This document shows, piece after piece, positions 15,760-24,540 of a DNA stretch of 64,000 nt. The translations under genes were made by a program, and so were the position numbers. Position 1 is the stretch's first letter. Every line of letters starts with the position of its first letter. The notes under the pieces are model-generated. The model was not told the DNA's origin and did not search any database. It saw nothing but the letters and a program-made list of their open reading frames with translations. Source of the DNA: Deltaproteobacteria bacterium (GTDB lineage: Bacteria > Desulfobacterota > Binatia > UTPRO1); the NCBI GenBank assembly GCA_020852955.1, contig JADYZW010000006.1, positions 1-64,000 on the forward strand, given 5' to 3'.

Positions 15760-17157
15760 TCATGCCGTCGCGCGCACCTCGCGCTCGCGCGCCGTCTCTT
15801 CCTTCAGGCGTTCGAGGTCCTCGCGCGTCACGCGCTGGTACGACTTCGGGGCCCGCAGGAGGAAGATGCCGCCCTGGAACGACAGCAGGAGCTTCTCGAT
15901 CCAGAACCCCACGTGGCCGATGAGAAAGGCTTTCGCGGTCGGGATGCGGCCGCCGAGGAGCTCGACGAACATGAGCTCGCGGACGCCCTCGCCCGCGGCC
16001 GTCGGGATGAGGAAGGTGAAAAGTGTCATGACCGCCGCGGCATAGAACACCTGCAGCATCGTGACTCCCTCCACCTGGAGCGCCATCGCGTTGCCGAAGT
16101 ACATCGCCATCGTCGTGAGCTGCCCGAAGACGGCGCACGCGAGGGCGACGAGGAGCGTTCCGCGGCGGGTCGAGTAGGCCGTCGCGCTGCGGATCGCGTT
16201 CTCGAGGAAGCCCCGCACCTTGGCGACCGGCACGAGCCGGATGAGCGGGGCGAAGAGCGCCGGCTTGAGGAGCAACATGAGGCCGAGCCCGACGGCGGCC
16301 GCGAGCGGCACGGCGAGCTTCTGCACCACGTCGGCGAAGGTCCGACCCTGGAGATCGGCGAAGGGCATGAACAGCAGGATCGTCGCGATGAGCCCGATCA
16401 AGCCGGTGATGCGCTCGACGGCGAGCACCGTCGCGCACTCGACGGGTTTCCGCGAGATGCGGATGGTGTCGTAGAGGCGCCAGCCGTCGAGGCCGAGGGT
16501 CGAGGGCATCACGATGCCGAAGAAACGCCCGACGAAGTAGCTGGCGGTGAGCCAGCCGAAGCCGAACTCGAGTCCCTGCCCCGCAAGCAGCACCTTCCAG
16601 CGCACGATGTTAGCGAGGATCCCGAGGAACTTGATGACGGTGGCGAAGAGCAGCCAGGGAACGAAGACGGCGAGGTTCAGCCCCCTGATCTCCGTCCAGA
16701 GGTCCGCGACCGTCATCGGCACACGCTGCACCCCCTGCTTCTCGACCCAGACGGTCGCGCCCGTCGCCGCCGCGAGCGGCACCTTGCGCGAATCGTTCGG
16801 CCCCGCCAGCACCTGTCCGAGCGTGCCGTCGACGCAGTGGTGCAGCGCCCGCAGCTTCACGACGTCGCCCGCCTCGGTCTCGACGAATACCTGTCCGCCC
16901 TCGAGCGCGAGCGTGCAGGCGTAGTCGCGCGAGACCGGCACATACGGCTCGGGCAGGGTCGCCCCCGTGAGCCTCGCCTTCATCCTCCCGACGAAGCCCG
17001 GGCTCGCCGGATTCGAACGATAGAGGATCGAGCCGTCCGCGAAACCGCGCCGCGACACCGCGACGATCCCCCCGCCGAACTCGACGAAGAGCGACACGAA
17101 GATGCCGACGGTGACGAGCGTCTTCAGAACGGTGACGAGGACCTTCTTGAGATTCAT
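15760..17157 (-). CDS. Lysylphosphatidylglycerol synthase TM-region/UPF0104-like membrane protein
   Basis: 465 residues. A first transmembrane helix (about 8-28) is followed by a roughly 120-residue hydrophilic region, then about seven further helices with the family's features (IVRWKVLLAGQGLEFGFGWLTASYFVGRFF, PTAAGEGVRELMFVELLGG). Relatives are the flippase-like TM part of MprF and glycan-related AglD proteins. The hydrophilic segment after helix 1 is a non-standard insertion, probably extracytoplasmic. The substrate is unknown; a lipid or polyprenyl-linked compound is plausible. Followed by the GNAT gene. Confidence 0.82.
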   Translation of the reverse strand: MNLKKVLVTVLKTLVTVGIFVSLFVEFGGGIVAVSRRGFADGSILYRSNPASPGFVGRMKARLTGATLPEPYVPVSRDYACTLALEGGQVFVETEAGDVVKLRALHHCVDGTLGQVLAGPNDSRKVPLAAATGATVWVEKQGVQRVPMTVADLWTEIRGLNLAVFVPWLLFATVIKFLGILANIVRWKVLLAGQGLEFGFGWLTASYFVGRFFGIVMPSTLGLDGWRLYDTIRISRKPVECATVLAVERITGLIGLIATILLFMPFADLQGRTFADVVQKLAVPLAAAVGLGLMLLLKPALFAPLIRLVPVAKVRGFLENAIRSATAYSTRRGTLLVALACAVFGQLTTMAMYFGNAMALQVEGVTMLQVFYAAAVMTLFTFLIPTAAGEGVRELMFVELLGGRIPTAKAFLIGHVGFWIEKLLLSFQGGIFLLRAPKSYQRVTREDLERLKEETAREREVRATA

Positions 17158-17391
17158 GGGGTTCCTTCCGGGATGGCGGCCGGACGGCGGCGGCCGGGGG
17201 GCATGAGTCGCCGAGTGTAGCCGATGACGGGGTCGGAAGGCGATGCGGGTTCGCGTGCTCGTCGCACGGCGGGCTCTGGCGCTGCCCGCATCCTCCCCGT
17301 TCTCCGGGCGTCCTTCTCTCCCCTATGGCGTCCGGCGGGCCGCATGGCCTCGGTGCTGGCGACATTGACTGAGGCGGGGGCGGACCGTAGG

Positions 17392-17405
17392 ACTGACCGG
17401 TCAGT
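17392..17405. promoter_or_regulatory. TetR-type operator palindrome
   Basis: Perfect 14-bp palindrome ACTGACCGGTCAGT, 15 bases upstream of the TetR start, with a TTGACT element at 17365-17370 that could be the -35 box. Its size and position are typical of TetR autoregulatory operators controlling efflux operons. Confidence 0.75.
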
Positions 17406-17420
17406 TCTGGAATCGACGCC

Positions 17421-18059
17421 ATGGCAGGCCGCAAGTCCGACCCGAGCAAGCGCTCCCAGATCCTGCGCGCCGCGACCGAGGTGTTCTCGGCCCGCGAGTT
17501 CCACACCGTTCCGGTCGAGGACGTCGCGACCGCGGCGGGCGTCGGCAAGGGCACGCTCTACCTCTACTTCCCGAACAAGGAGCAGCTGTTCTACGCGACC
17601 ATCCTCGAGGCCCTCGACGTGCTGCTGGCGGAGCTCGCCGCCGCGGTGCGCGGCCGGCGCGGCGAGCCGGCGCTCCGCGCGTTCACGCGCTGCTTCCTCA
17701 CCTTCTTCTGGACCCGGCGCCATCTGGCGGTCCTGATGGGCCGCTACGAGCACAAGCAGCGCGAGCCGGAGGGAGACGCGTGGCGACAGCGCCGCGAGCG
17801 CGTCGTCGCGCTCGCCCGCGAGGTCCTGCAGCCGGAGACGCGCGCGGCCCGCATCGCCCCCGCCGACGCCGTGCTCGCGGCCGAGATGCTGCTCGCGCTG
17901 GTGCGCGCCGCCGTCATCAACCAGCGTGAGCGCGACGATCCCGAGCGCAGCGTCGACTTCGTGGTCGCCCTCTTCCTCGACGGCCTGCGCGGCGGACGGA
18001 CCGGGGCGCGGCGCGCGGGCGCGCGGGCGCGCGGCGTGGCCGCCGGAGGGCGGCGATGA
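17421..18059 (+). CDS. TetR-family repressor of the RND pump operon
   Basis: 212 residues. The N-terminal HTH (RSQILRAATEVFSAREFHTV, VEDVATAAGVGKGTLYLYFP) is the classic TetR DNA-binding domain; the C-terminal half binds an unknown ligand. The ATG at 17421 follows the palindrome at 17392-17405. The stop overlaps the start of the adaptor gene (ATGA), so regulator and pump are one operon. The C-terminus is rich in Arg, Ala and Gly. Confidence 0.92.
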   Translation: MAGRKSDPSKRSQILRAATEVFSAREFHTVPVEDVATAAGVGKGTLYLYFPNKEQLFYATILEALDVLLAELAAAVRGRRGEPALRAFTRCFLTFFWTRRHLAVLMGRYEHKQREPEGDAWRQRRERVVALAREVLQPETRAARIAPADAVLAAEMLLALVRAAVINQRERDDPERSVDFVVALFLDGLRGGRTGARRAGARARGVAAGGRR

Positions 18060-19108
18060 GCCGCGACATCCGGACGCTCGGCGCGGCCGCGGCGACGGCG
18101 CTCGCGCTCGTCGCCGCCGGCTGCTCACGCGAGGCGCGCACGGCCGAGGCGACGGCGCCGGCGAGCGACGTGCCGATCGCGGTCGCCGTCGCGCCGGCGA
18201 CGGTCGCGCAGGTCGAGCGCTGGGTCCCCCTCGTCGGCGCCTTCTACGCCAACGAGGAGGTGGCGATCGCGGCCCAGATCGAAACCCGCGTCGTGGCGTT
18301 CGGCCCCGACGTGGGCGATCGCGTACAGGAGGGCGACGTCCTGGTCCGCCTCGACGACGCCGACCTCCAGGCCGCCCGGCGCGAGATCGAGGCGCGGCTC
18401 GTGAAGGCGCGCGCCGACAACGCCCGCGCTCAGGTGCTGCGCGCGCAGGGCATCATGGCCGCCGAGGAAGCGGAGAAGATGCGCACCGAGGCAGCCGTGC
18501 TCGAGGCGCAACTCGACGTCGTGAAGGTGAAGATCGACCGCACGGTGATCCGCGCCCCCTTCGCGGGGATCATCGCCGAGCGCGACACGTCGGTCGGCGC
18601 CGTCGTGAAGAGCGGCCAGACGCTCTACGAGCTCGTCCAGGACGACCCCTTGAAGTTCCGGACGCCGGTGCCGGAGCGCTTCGCCGGCTATCTCGAGCTC
18701 GGCCAGCCGGTCCGCATCACCGTCGACGCCTACCCGAACCGGGTCTTCGAGGGAGCGATCACCCGCATCAACCCGACCTCGGAGACCGCGAACCGCTCGA
18801 TCACCCTCGAAGCGCTCGTGCCGAACGTCGATCGCCTGCTCCGCCCCGGCTTCTTCGCCAAGGGCGAGCTCGTCTACGATCCGCGCGGGGACGCCGTCGT
18901 CGTGCCCGAGAAGGCGCTCACGACGTTCGCCGGCGTCACCAAGGTCTTCGTGATCGCCAACGGCAAGACCGAGGAGCGGATCGTCCGCACCGGCGTCGCG
19001 GTGGGCGATCGCCGCGAGATCGCCGACGGCGTGGAGCGCGGCGAGCAGGTCGCCGTCTCGAACCTCGACCGCCTCGAGCAGGGCGCGGCCGTGACCATCG
19101 CGCCCTAG
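18056..19108 (+). CDS. RND efflux periplasmic adaptor (membrane fusion protein)
   Basis: 350 residues. A lipoprotein signal peptide ends at LVAAGC (C23). It is followed by the HlyD/AcrA biotinyl-lipoyl halves (VAFGPDVGDRVQEGDVLVRL and TVIRAPFAGIIAERDTSVGA) flanking a short coiled-coil hairpin (about 105-155), then beta-barrel and membrane-proximal domains. It links the inner-membrane pump to an outer-membrane channel. It overlaps the TetR gene by 4 bases and lies 22 bases before the pump gene. No TolC-type channel gene is in the window. Confidence 0.93.
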   Translation: MSRDIRTLGAAAATALALVAAGCSREARTAEATAPASDVPIAVAVAPATVAQVERWVPLVGAFYANEEVAIAAQIETRVVAFGPDVGDRVQEGDVLVRLDDADLQAARREIEARLVKARADNARAQVLRAQGIMAAEEAEKMRTEAAVLEAQLDVVKVKIDRTVIRAPFAGIIAERDTSVGAVVKSGQTLYELVQDDPLKFRTPVPERFAGYLELGQPVRITVDAYPNRVFEGAITRINPTSETANRSITLEALVPNVDRLLRPGFFAKGELVYDPRGDAVVVPEKALTTFAGVTKVFVIANGKTEERIVRTGVAVGDRREIADGVERGEQVAVSNLDRLEQGAAVTIAP

Positions 19109-19130
19109 GGCGCGCCCGGATCCGCGGGAC

Positions 19131-22100
19131 ATGTCCCTCGCCGATCTCTGCATCCGCCGCCCCGTCTTCGCGACCATGCTCGTGATGTCGCTGGTCGTGC
19201 TCGGCTGGTTCTCGTTCGAGCGCCTCGGCCTCGACCTCTTCCCCAACGTCGACTTCCCGACCGTCACCATCACCACCACGCTCAAGGGCGCGAGCGTCGA
19301 GGAGGTCGAGAGCGGCGTCACCAAGCCCATCGAGGAGATCGTCAACACCATCGAGGGCATCGACATCCTGCGCTCGACCTCCAAGGAGGGCATTTCGGTC
19401 GTGATCGTGCAGTTCCTGTTCTCGAAGAACAGCGCGGTCGCGGCCCAAGAGGTGCGCGACAAGGTCTCGACCATCGTCTCGCGGCTCCCGGAGGGCACCG
19501 ACCCGCCGATCATGGAGAAGTTCGACGTCGACGCGACTCCGATCATGAGCGTGGTCGTCGCCGGCAACCGCAACCTTCGCGAGGTGACCGAGGTCGCCAA
19601 GAAGCAGATCAAGGAGCGCATCGAGACCGTCCAGGGCGTCGGCGCGGTCATCATGGTCGGCGGCTGGGAGCGCGCGGTGAACGTCTACGTCGATCCCGAC
19701 CGCATGGCCGCCTACCAGATCTCGATCCTCCAGGTCCGCGAGGCGCTCCAGAAGCAGAACATCGAGATCCCGGGCGGGCGCGTCGATCAGGGGAACCGCG
19801 AGATGGTTCTTCGGACGATGGGCCGCATGGAGGACGTGCCGTCCTTCGCGGACCTCATCGTCGCGACCTACGAGGGCCGGCCGATCCGCGTACGCGACAT
19901 CGGACGGGTCGAGAACGGCGTCGCCGAGCCGCGCAGCCGGGCGCGGCTGAACGACAAGAACGCCGTCAGCCTGATCGTGAAGAAGCAGTCGGGCACCAAC
20001 GTCGTCACCGTCGTCGACGCGGTGAAGGCGAAGCTCGCCGAGCTCCAGCCCATCCTGCCGCCCGACGTCTCGACCGAGGTCGTCGTCGACCAGTCGCGGT
20101 TCATCAAGCGGACGATCTCCGAGGTCCAGCACCACCTGATCCTCGGCGCGATCCTGGTCGCGCTCACCGTCTGGCTCTTCATGCGCGACGCGCGCAGCAC
20201 GCTGATCGCGTCCGTCGCCATTCCCACGTCGATCATCGCGACGTTCACGATGATGCGGTACATGGGCTTCACGCTGAACAACGTGACGATGCTCGGCCTC
20301 GTGCTCGCGGTCGGCATCGTCATCGACGACGCCGTCGTCATCCTCGAGAACGTCTTCCGCCACATCGAGGAGCGGGGCGAGGCGCCGTATCGCGCGGCGT
20401 CGGTCGGCACCCGCGAGATCGGGCTCGCCGTCACCGCCACCACGTTCTCGCTGATCGTAATCTTCCTTCCGGTCGCCTTCATGGGCGGCATCATCGGGCG
20501 CTTCTTCCAGAGCTTCGGCATCACGGTCGCGTTCGCGATCGCGTTCTCGCTGCTGGTGTCGTTCACGCTGACGCCGATGCTGTCGTCGCGGTTCCTGCGC
20601 CCGAAGGATCCAGCCCACTCCGCGAAGGAGGGCGCGTTCTATCGCGCCATCGACCGCTTCTACGGCGCCTGCCTCCGCTGGTCCCTGAACCACCGCGCCG
20701 CGATCCTGTTCCTCGCCCTCGCGGTCACCCTCACGACCGGGCCGCTCGTGCGCGCCGTCGGGACGCAGTTCGTGCCGCAGGACGACCAGAGCGAGTTCGA
20801 GGTGATCCTCCAGACGCCCGGCGGCTACACCCTCGAACGCACCGACGCGCTCACGCAAGAGCTCGAGGCCAAGTTCCGCGCGCTGCGCGGCGTCCGCGAA
20901 ACCCTCACCACGATCGGAGACACGACCGGCAAGGCGCGCCCCGGCGAGGGCGACGTCACGATCGCGTCGATCTACGTGCGTCTGACCGACCTCTCCGAGC
21001 GCGACTTCTCGCAGCTCGACGTCATGGCCGACGCGCGCGGGGTGCTGGCCGCCTATCCTGACCTGCGCGCGAGCGTCCAGAGCATCAGCGCGTTCCGCGG
21101 CGGCGGCACGCGCCAGAGCGAGCTCGAGTTCAGCCTCCTCGGCCCGAGCCTCGAAAAGCTCACGAAGTACTCCGACGAGCTCGCCGCGCGCATGAAGGCC
21201 GACCCGGGGTTCGTCGACGTCGAGACGACGCTCTCGGTCCGGAAGCCCGAGCTGCGCGCGGCGATCGACCGCGAACGCGCGTCGGCGATCGGCCTGCGGG
21301 TCGAGGAGATCGCGCAGACGCTCAGCATCCTGGTCGGCGGCGAGCCGGTGTCGAAGTACAAAGAGGAGGACGAGCAGTACGACGTCTGGCTCCGCGCCGA
21401 TCCCGAGAAGCGCACCGGCCCCGCCGACGTGTACGCCCTCACGGTCTGGTCGCCGGCCGCGCAGCTCGTGAAGATCTACAGCCTCGTGAACCTCGAGGAG
21501 GCGCTCGGCCCGGCGCAGATCGAGCGCGAGAACCGCGAGCGCAAGGTCGGGTTCTTCGCCAATCTGCACGGCATCCCGCTCTCGGTCGCCGTCGAGCGCG
21601 TGCAGCGCTGGACCCGGGAGATGCACCTGCCGGTGCAATACCAGATCAAGCTCGGCGGCCGCGCGAAGGCGCTCGAGGAGACGGTCGCGAACTTCCTCAC
21701 CGCGTTCCTGCTGAGCCTGCTCTTCATGTACATGGTGCTGGCGGCGCAGTTCGAGAGCTTCCTGCACCCGATCACGATCATGCTGGCGCTGCCGCTCTCG
21801 ATCCCGTTCGCGGTGTTCTCGCTCTGGGTGCTGCGCAACCCGCTCGACGTCTATTCGATCTTCGGGATCTTCATGCTGTTCGGCATCGTCAAGAAGAACG
21901 GCATCCTGCAGGTCGACTACACGAACACGCTGCGCGCGCAGGGCCTCGATCGCGACGCCGCGATCATCGAGGCCAATCACGCGCGTCTCCGTCCCATCCT
22001 CATGACCAGCGTCATGCTGGTGCTCGGCATGCTGCCGATGGCGCTCGGCCGCGGGCCCGGCGCGGCGTCGCGCGCGTCCATGGCAAAGGTCATCATCGGC

Positions 22101-22274
22101 GGCCAGACGCTCTGCCTCCTGCTGAGCCTGCTCGTCACGCCGGTCGCCTACGCCCTCTTCGACGACCTCGGCCGCCTCGGCGGAGTGGCGCGCCTCGGTC
22201 GTACGATCCGCGGGGTGAGAGACCGTGTGCGCGGACGCCCGGGCGCGGCAGCCGCGGGCGGCCGCACCGGCTGA
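19131..22274 (+). CDS. RND multidrug efflux permease (AcrB/HAE1-like)
   Basis: 1047 residues, the normal RND length, with 12 transmembrane helices expected (helix 1 near 14-31). TM4 contains the proton-relay D399-D400 pair (VLAVGIVIDDAVVILENV), and TM10 a Lys pair K921-K922 (GIVKKNG) equivalent to AcrB K940. Large periplasmic loops follow helices 1 and 7. It exports hydrophobic compounds using the proton gradient together with the adaptor encoded upstream. Substrates cannot be told from sequence. Confidence 0.96.
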   Translation: MSLADLCIRRPVFATMLVMSLVVLGWFSFERLGLDLFPNVDFPTVTITTTLKGASVEEVESGVTKPIEEIVNTIEGIDILRSTSKEGISVVIVQFLFSKNSAVAAQEVRDKVSTIVSRLPEGTDPPIMEKFDVDATPIMSVVVAGNRNLREVTEVAKKQIKERIETVQGVGAVIMVGGWERAVNVYVDPDRMAAYQISILQVREALQKQNIEIPGGRVDQGNREMVLRTMGRMEDVPSFADLIVATYEGRPIRVRDIGRVENGVAEPRSRARLNDKNAVSLIVKKQSGTNVVTVVDAVKAKLAELQPILPPDVSTEVVVDQSRFIKRTISEVQHHLILGAILVALTVWLFMRDARSTLIASVAIPTSIIATFTMMRYMGFTLNNVTMLGLVLAVGIVIDDAVVILENVFRHIEERGEAPYRAASVGTREIGLAVTATTFSLIVIFLPVAFMGGIIGRFFQSFGITVAFAIAFSLLVSFTLTPMLSSRFLRPKDPAHSAKEGAFYRAIDRFYGACLRWSLNHRAAILFLALAVTLTTGPLVRAVGTQFVPQDDQSEFEVILQTPGGYTLERTDALTQELEAKFRALRGVRETLTTIGDTTGKARPGEGDVTIASIYVRLTDLSERDFSQLDVMADARGVLAAYPDLRASVQSISAFRGGGTRQSELEFSLLGPSLEKLTKYSDELAARMKADPGFVDVETTLSVRKPELRAAIDRERASAIGLRVEEIAQTLSILVGGEPVSKYKEEDEQYDVWLRADPEKRTGPADVYALTVWSPAAQLVKIYSLVNLEEALGPAQIERENRERKVGFFANLHGIPLSVAVERVQRWTREMHLPVQYQIKLGGRAKALEETVANFLTAFLLSLLFMYMVLAAQFESFLHPITIMLALPLSIPFAVFSLWVLRNPLDVYSIFGIFMLFGIVKKNGILQVDYTNTLRAQGLDRDAAIIEANHARLRPILMTSVMLVLGMLPMALGRGPGAASRASMAKVIIGGQTLCLLLSLLVTPVAYALFDDLGRLGGVARLGRTIRGVRDRVRGRPGAAAAGGRTG

Positions 22275-22286
22275 GCGCGCCGCGCG

Positions 22287-23465
22287 TCAGGACCACGCGA
22301 GCTTCGGCACGTCGCGCCAGGGCACGAGGCGCACGCCGCTCCGCCGGCCGGCCGCGTCACCGCCGTGAACGAGTCGCGCCTCGATGTCGCGGTGCTCGCG
22401 ATGCGCACGCAGGATCTCGCTCAGCGCACGAAGTGGCGCCAGCATCTCGGTCGTGACCGTCGCCGCCGACTTCGCCTCCACCAGCGCCAAGATCTCGGCG
22501 AGCTCGACCACCACGTCGACCTCCAGCCGCTTGGCGTCACGATAGTGGGCAAGCCGAGCCGGGCTGCCATCGTGGACGCACGCCTTGTAGATCTCGGACG
22601 CTACCCAGCTCTCGAAGATTGGTCCTCGCAGTGGATGGTGTCGGAGTTGATCGGGGTCGCGGATGCCCAGGAGGTGGCACGCGAGGCCCGAGTCGAGCAG
22701 ATGGAGTTTCGGCGCCTTCACCGCTTGCTTGCGCACGTTTCGGTGCCAGGCCGGCAACCGGATGCAGAGCCAGCTCGCTTCCAGCACCGACAACCAGGCG
22801 CGAGCGGTGTTGTGGACGACCCCGGCGTCGCTTCCGAGAACGGACAGGTTGACTTCTTGCGCCGTGCGTCCCGCGACGAGGCGCAGGAAAGTCGAGAACA
22901 CTTCGAGGTCACCGACATGGAGCACGTCACGCACGTCCCTCTGGACGTAGGTCGTGACGTAGTCGGCGAGCCACCGGTTCGCCGGAATGTGGCGGTCGTG
23001 GATGCGTGGGTAAGCGCCGGTCCAGAGGGTGGTCAGGAGGTCGGTGGGTGGATGCTCGAACCGTTGCAGCTCGTCGAGGCTCGGCGGCAGCAGGTGCAAG
23101 ACCGCCGTGCGCCCCGCGAGGGATTGGGCGATCGTGGTCGAAAGCCCGAAGTGCTGGGAGCCCGTGAGCACGAAGCGTCCGGCGTCGGAACGCTCGTCGA
23201 CCTCGACCTGCAGGTAGCTGAGCAGCTCGGGGACGTGCTGGACCTCGTCGATGATCGCACCGCGCTGATGCTCGGCGAGGAAGCCCCGCGGGTCCTCCTT
23301 CACCGCGCGCCGGACGTCGAGCGGCTCGAGCGAGACGTACGGCTTGCGCGGAAAGACCTGCCGGCACAGCGTCGTCTTGCCCGACTGGCGCGGCCCCGTG
23401 ACGGTGACGACAGGGTACTGTCGAGCGGCCTCACGAAGGGGACGAGCAAGCGTGCGACGAATCAC
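22287..23465 (-). CDS. AAA ATPase with DUF4143 domain
   Basis: 392 residues. Walker A is GPRQSGKTT (24-32), Walker B-like GAIIDEVQHVPEL, and sensor FVLTGSQHFGLS, then the winged-helix DUF4143 domain (SWLCIRLPAWHRNVRKQAVKAP, LLDSGLACHLLG) and a nuclease-like KRLEVDVVVE...VEAK end. Such ATPases are widespread and often suspected to be defence- or toxin-linked, but their role is unsettled. The GTG at 23465 matches family N-termini. A perfect 43-bp palindrome ends 16 bases upstream. Confidence 0.9.
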   Translation of the reverse strand: MIRRTLARPLREAARQYPVVTVTGPRQSGKTTLCRQVFPRKPYVSLEPLDVRRAVKEDPRGFLAEHQRGAIIDEVQHVPELLSYLQVEVDERSDAGRFVLTGSQHFGLSTTIAQSLAGRTAVLHLLPPSLDELQRFEHPPTDLLTTLWTGAYPRIHDRHIPANRWLADYVTTYVQRDVRDVLHVGDLEVFSTFLRLVAGRTAQEVNLSVLGSDAGVVHNTARAWLSVLEASWLCIRLPAWHRNVRKQAVKAPKLHLLDSGLACHLLGIRDPDQLRHHPLRGPIFESWVASEIYKACVHDGSPARLAHYRDAKRLEVDVVVELAEILALVEAKSAATVTTEMLAPLRALSEILRAHREHRDIEARLVHGGDAAGRRSGVRLVPWRDVPKLAWS

Positions 23466-23481
23466 GCGCCAAGGATGGAGA

Positions 23482-23524
23482 GGCGGGCATGGATTGTCAA
23501 TTGGATTGACAATCCATGCCCGCC
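23482..23524. repeat. Perfect 43-bp inverted repeat
   Basis: Two exactly complementary 20-base arms (23482-23501 and 23505-23524) with a 3-base spacer. It sits between the divergent DUF4143 ATPase and the Cys-rich protein genes. The inner part contains TTGACA on each strand, so it could carry promoter elements as well as an operator. It could also be a small mobile palindrome. Confidence 0.85.
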
Positions 23525-23635
23525 AGGTGCCCGTGCCGCAATTGGCGATTGACACCGACCAGGTCGCGTCGCGTTCGTCGGTAGAAACCAGAATCGATTC
23601 CGCCCGCGTGCCGTGCGCCCGGAAAAGGAGCCCCC

Positions 23636-24475
23636 ATGAAGCCCGCCTTTCGCTCGCCCGCTCTCGTCGCCGTCGTCCTCGCCGCGTTCGGCGCGACGAC
23701 CGCGCTCGCCGCCGCCGACCCGAACCTCGTCTGTCACAAGACGATCGTGAAGCAGCTCGAGAAGTACAAGAAGACGCATCTCAAGCTGTATCGGGTCTGC
23801 CTCGACAAGCAGAACAAAGGCGACATCTCCGGCCCCTGCCTCGACGCGGTATCGGACGCGAAGCGCGGCATCACGGAGACCAAGGTGGCCGCCGCGATCG
23901 CGAAGAAGTGCACCATGACCACGATCGCCGCGCTCGGCTATCGGAGCGACTGCCAGTACAACCCGTCGACGCCCGGCATCGGCGGCACGTGCCCGGCGCT
24001 GCCGGTAACGACGCCGTCGGAGTTCGCGGACTGCATGCAGTGCTGGAAGGGCGCCGAGTTCGCGCGCTTCGTCGGCACGCTCTACGCGTCGCACGCCCAG
24101 ACCACCTGCGGCCTGGCGCTCGACGACACCTCCGCAACCTGTTCCGCGGTCGGCTGCACGAGTCCGACCCCCGACCAGCGCGACCTCGGCGACAACGCCG
24201 AGAACGACTGCCAGCGCACGCGGTCGAAGGCGGGAATCGGCTACCTGTTGAAGCGCGAGAAGGCGCTCGACACGATGGTCCGCTACTGGACCCGCTTCGC
24301 GCGGACCGGCAAGCCGACGGCGCCGCGTGCGATCCGCTGGCCGCGCTTCGAGCCGAACGACCCGGCCGGCGCGCGCTTCGTCTCGCTGGTTCCGCCGGCC
24401 CCCGTCGCGCTCGGCGAAGGATCCTTCCACTTCGATCACCAGTGCGCCTTCTGGGACCAGCTGCTCGGCAACTGA
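23636..24475 (+). CDS. Secreted Cys-rich protein with carboxylesterase-like C-terminal tail
   Basis: 279 residues. A signal peptide (MKPAFRSPALVAVVLAAFG, cleavage near ALA-AA) precedes a Cys-rich region of about 175 residues (CHKTIVKQLEKYKKTHLKLY, SDCQYN, CMQCWKGAEF). The last 66 residues (from 214: MVRYWTRFARTGKP, IRWPRFEPND, FHFDHQCAFWDQLL) match the C-terminal end of type B carboxylesterases. The esterase nucleophile elbow and most of its core are absent, so it cannot be a working esterase of that kind. AAAAGGAG precedes the start. Function unknown. Confidence 0.72.
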   Translation: MKPAFRSPALVAVVLAAFGATTALAAADPNLVCHKTIVKQLEKYKKTHLKLYRVCLDKQNKGDISGPCLDAVSDAKRGITETKVAAAIAKKCTMTTIAALGYRSDCQYNPSTPGIGGTCPALPVTTPSEFADCMQCWKGAEFARFVGTLYASHAQTTCGLALDDTSATCSAVGCTSPTPDQRDLGDNAENDCQRTRSKAGIGYLLKREKALDTMVRYWTRFARTGKPTAPRAIRWPRFEPNDPAGARFVSLVPPAPVALGEGSFHFDHQCAFWDQLLGN

Positions 24476-24540
24476 GCCGCTCCGCTGACCTTCGCGCGAG
24501 CTCGTCTCGCCAGCGCGAACGGAACGTCTATACTGAGCGC

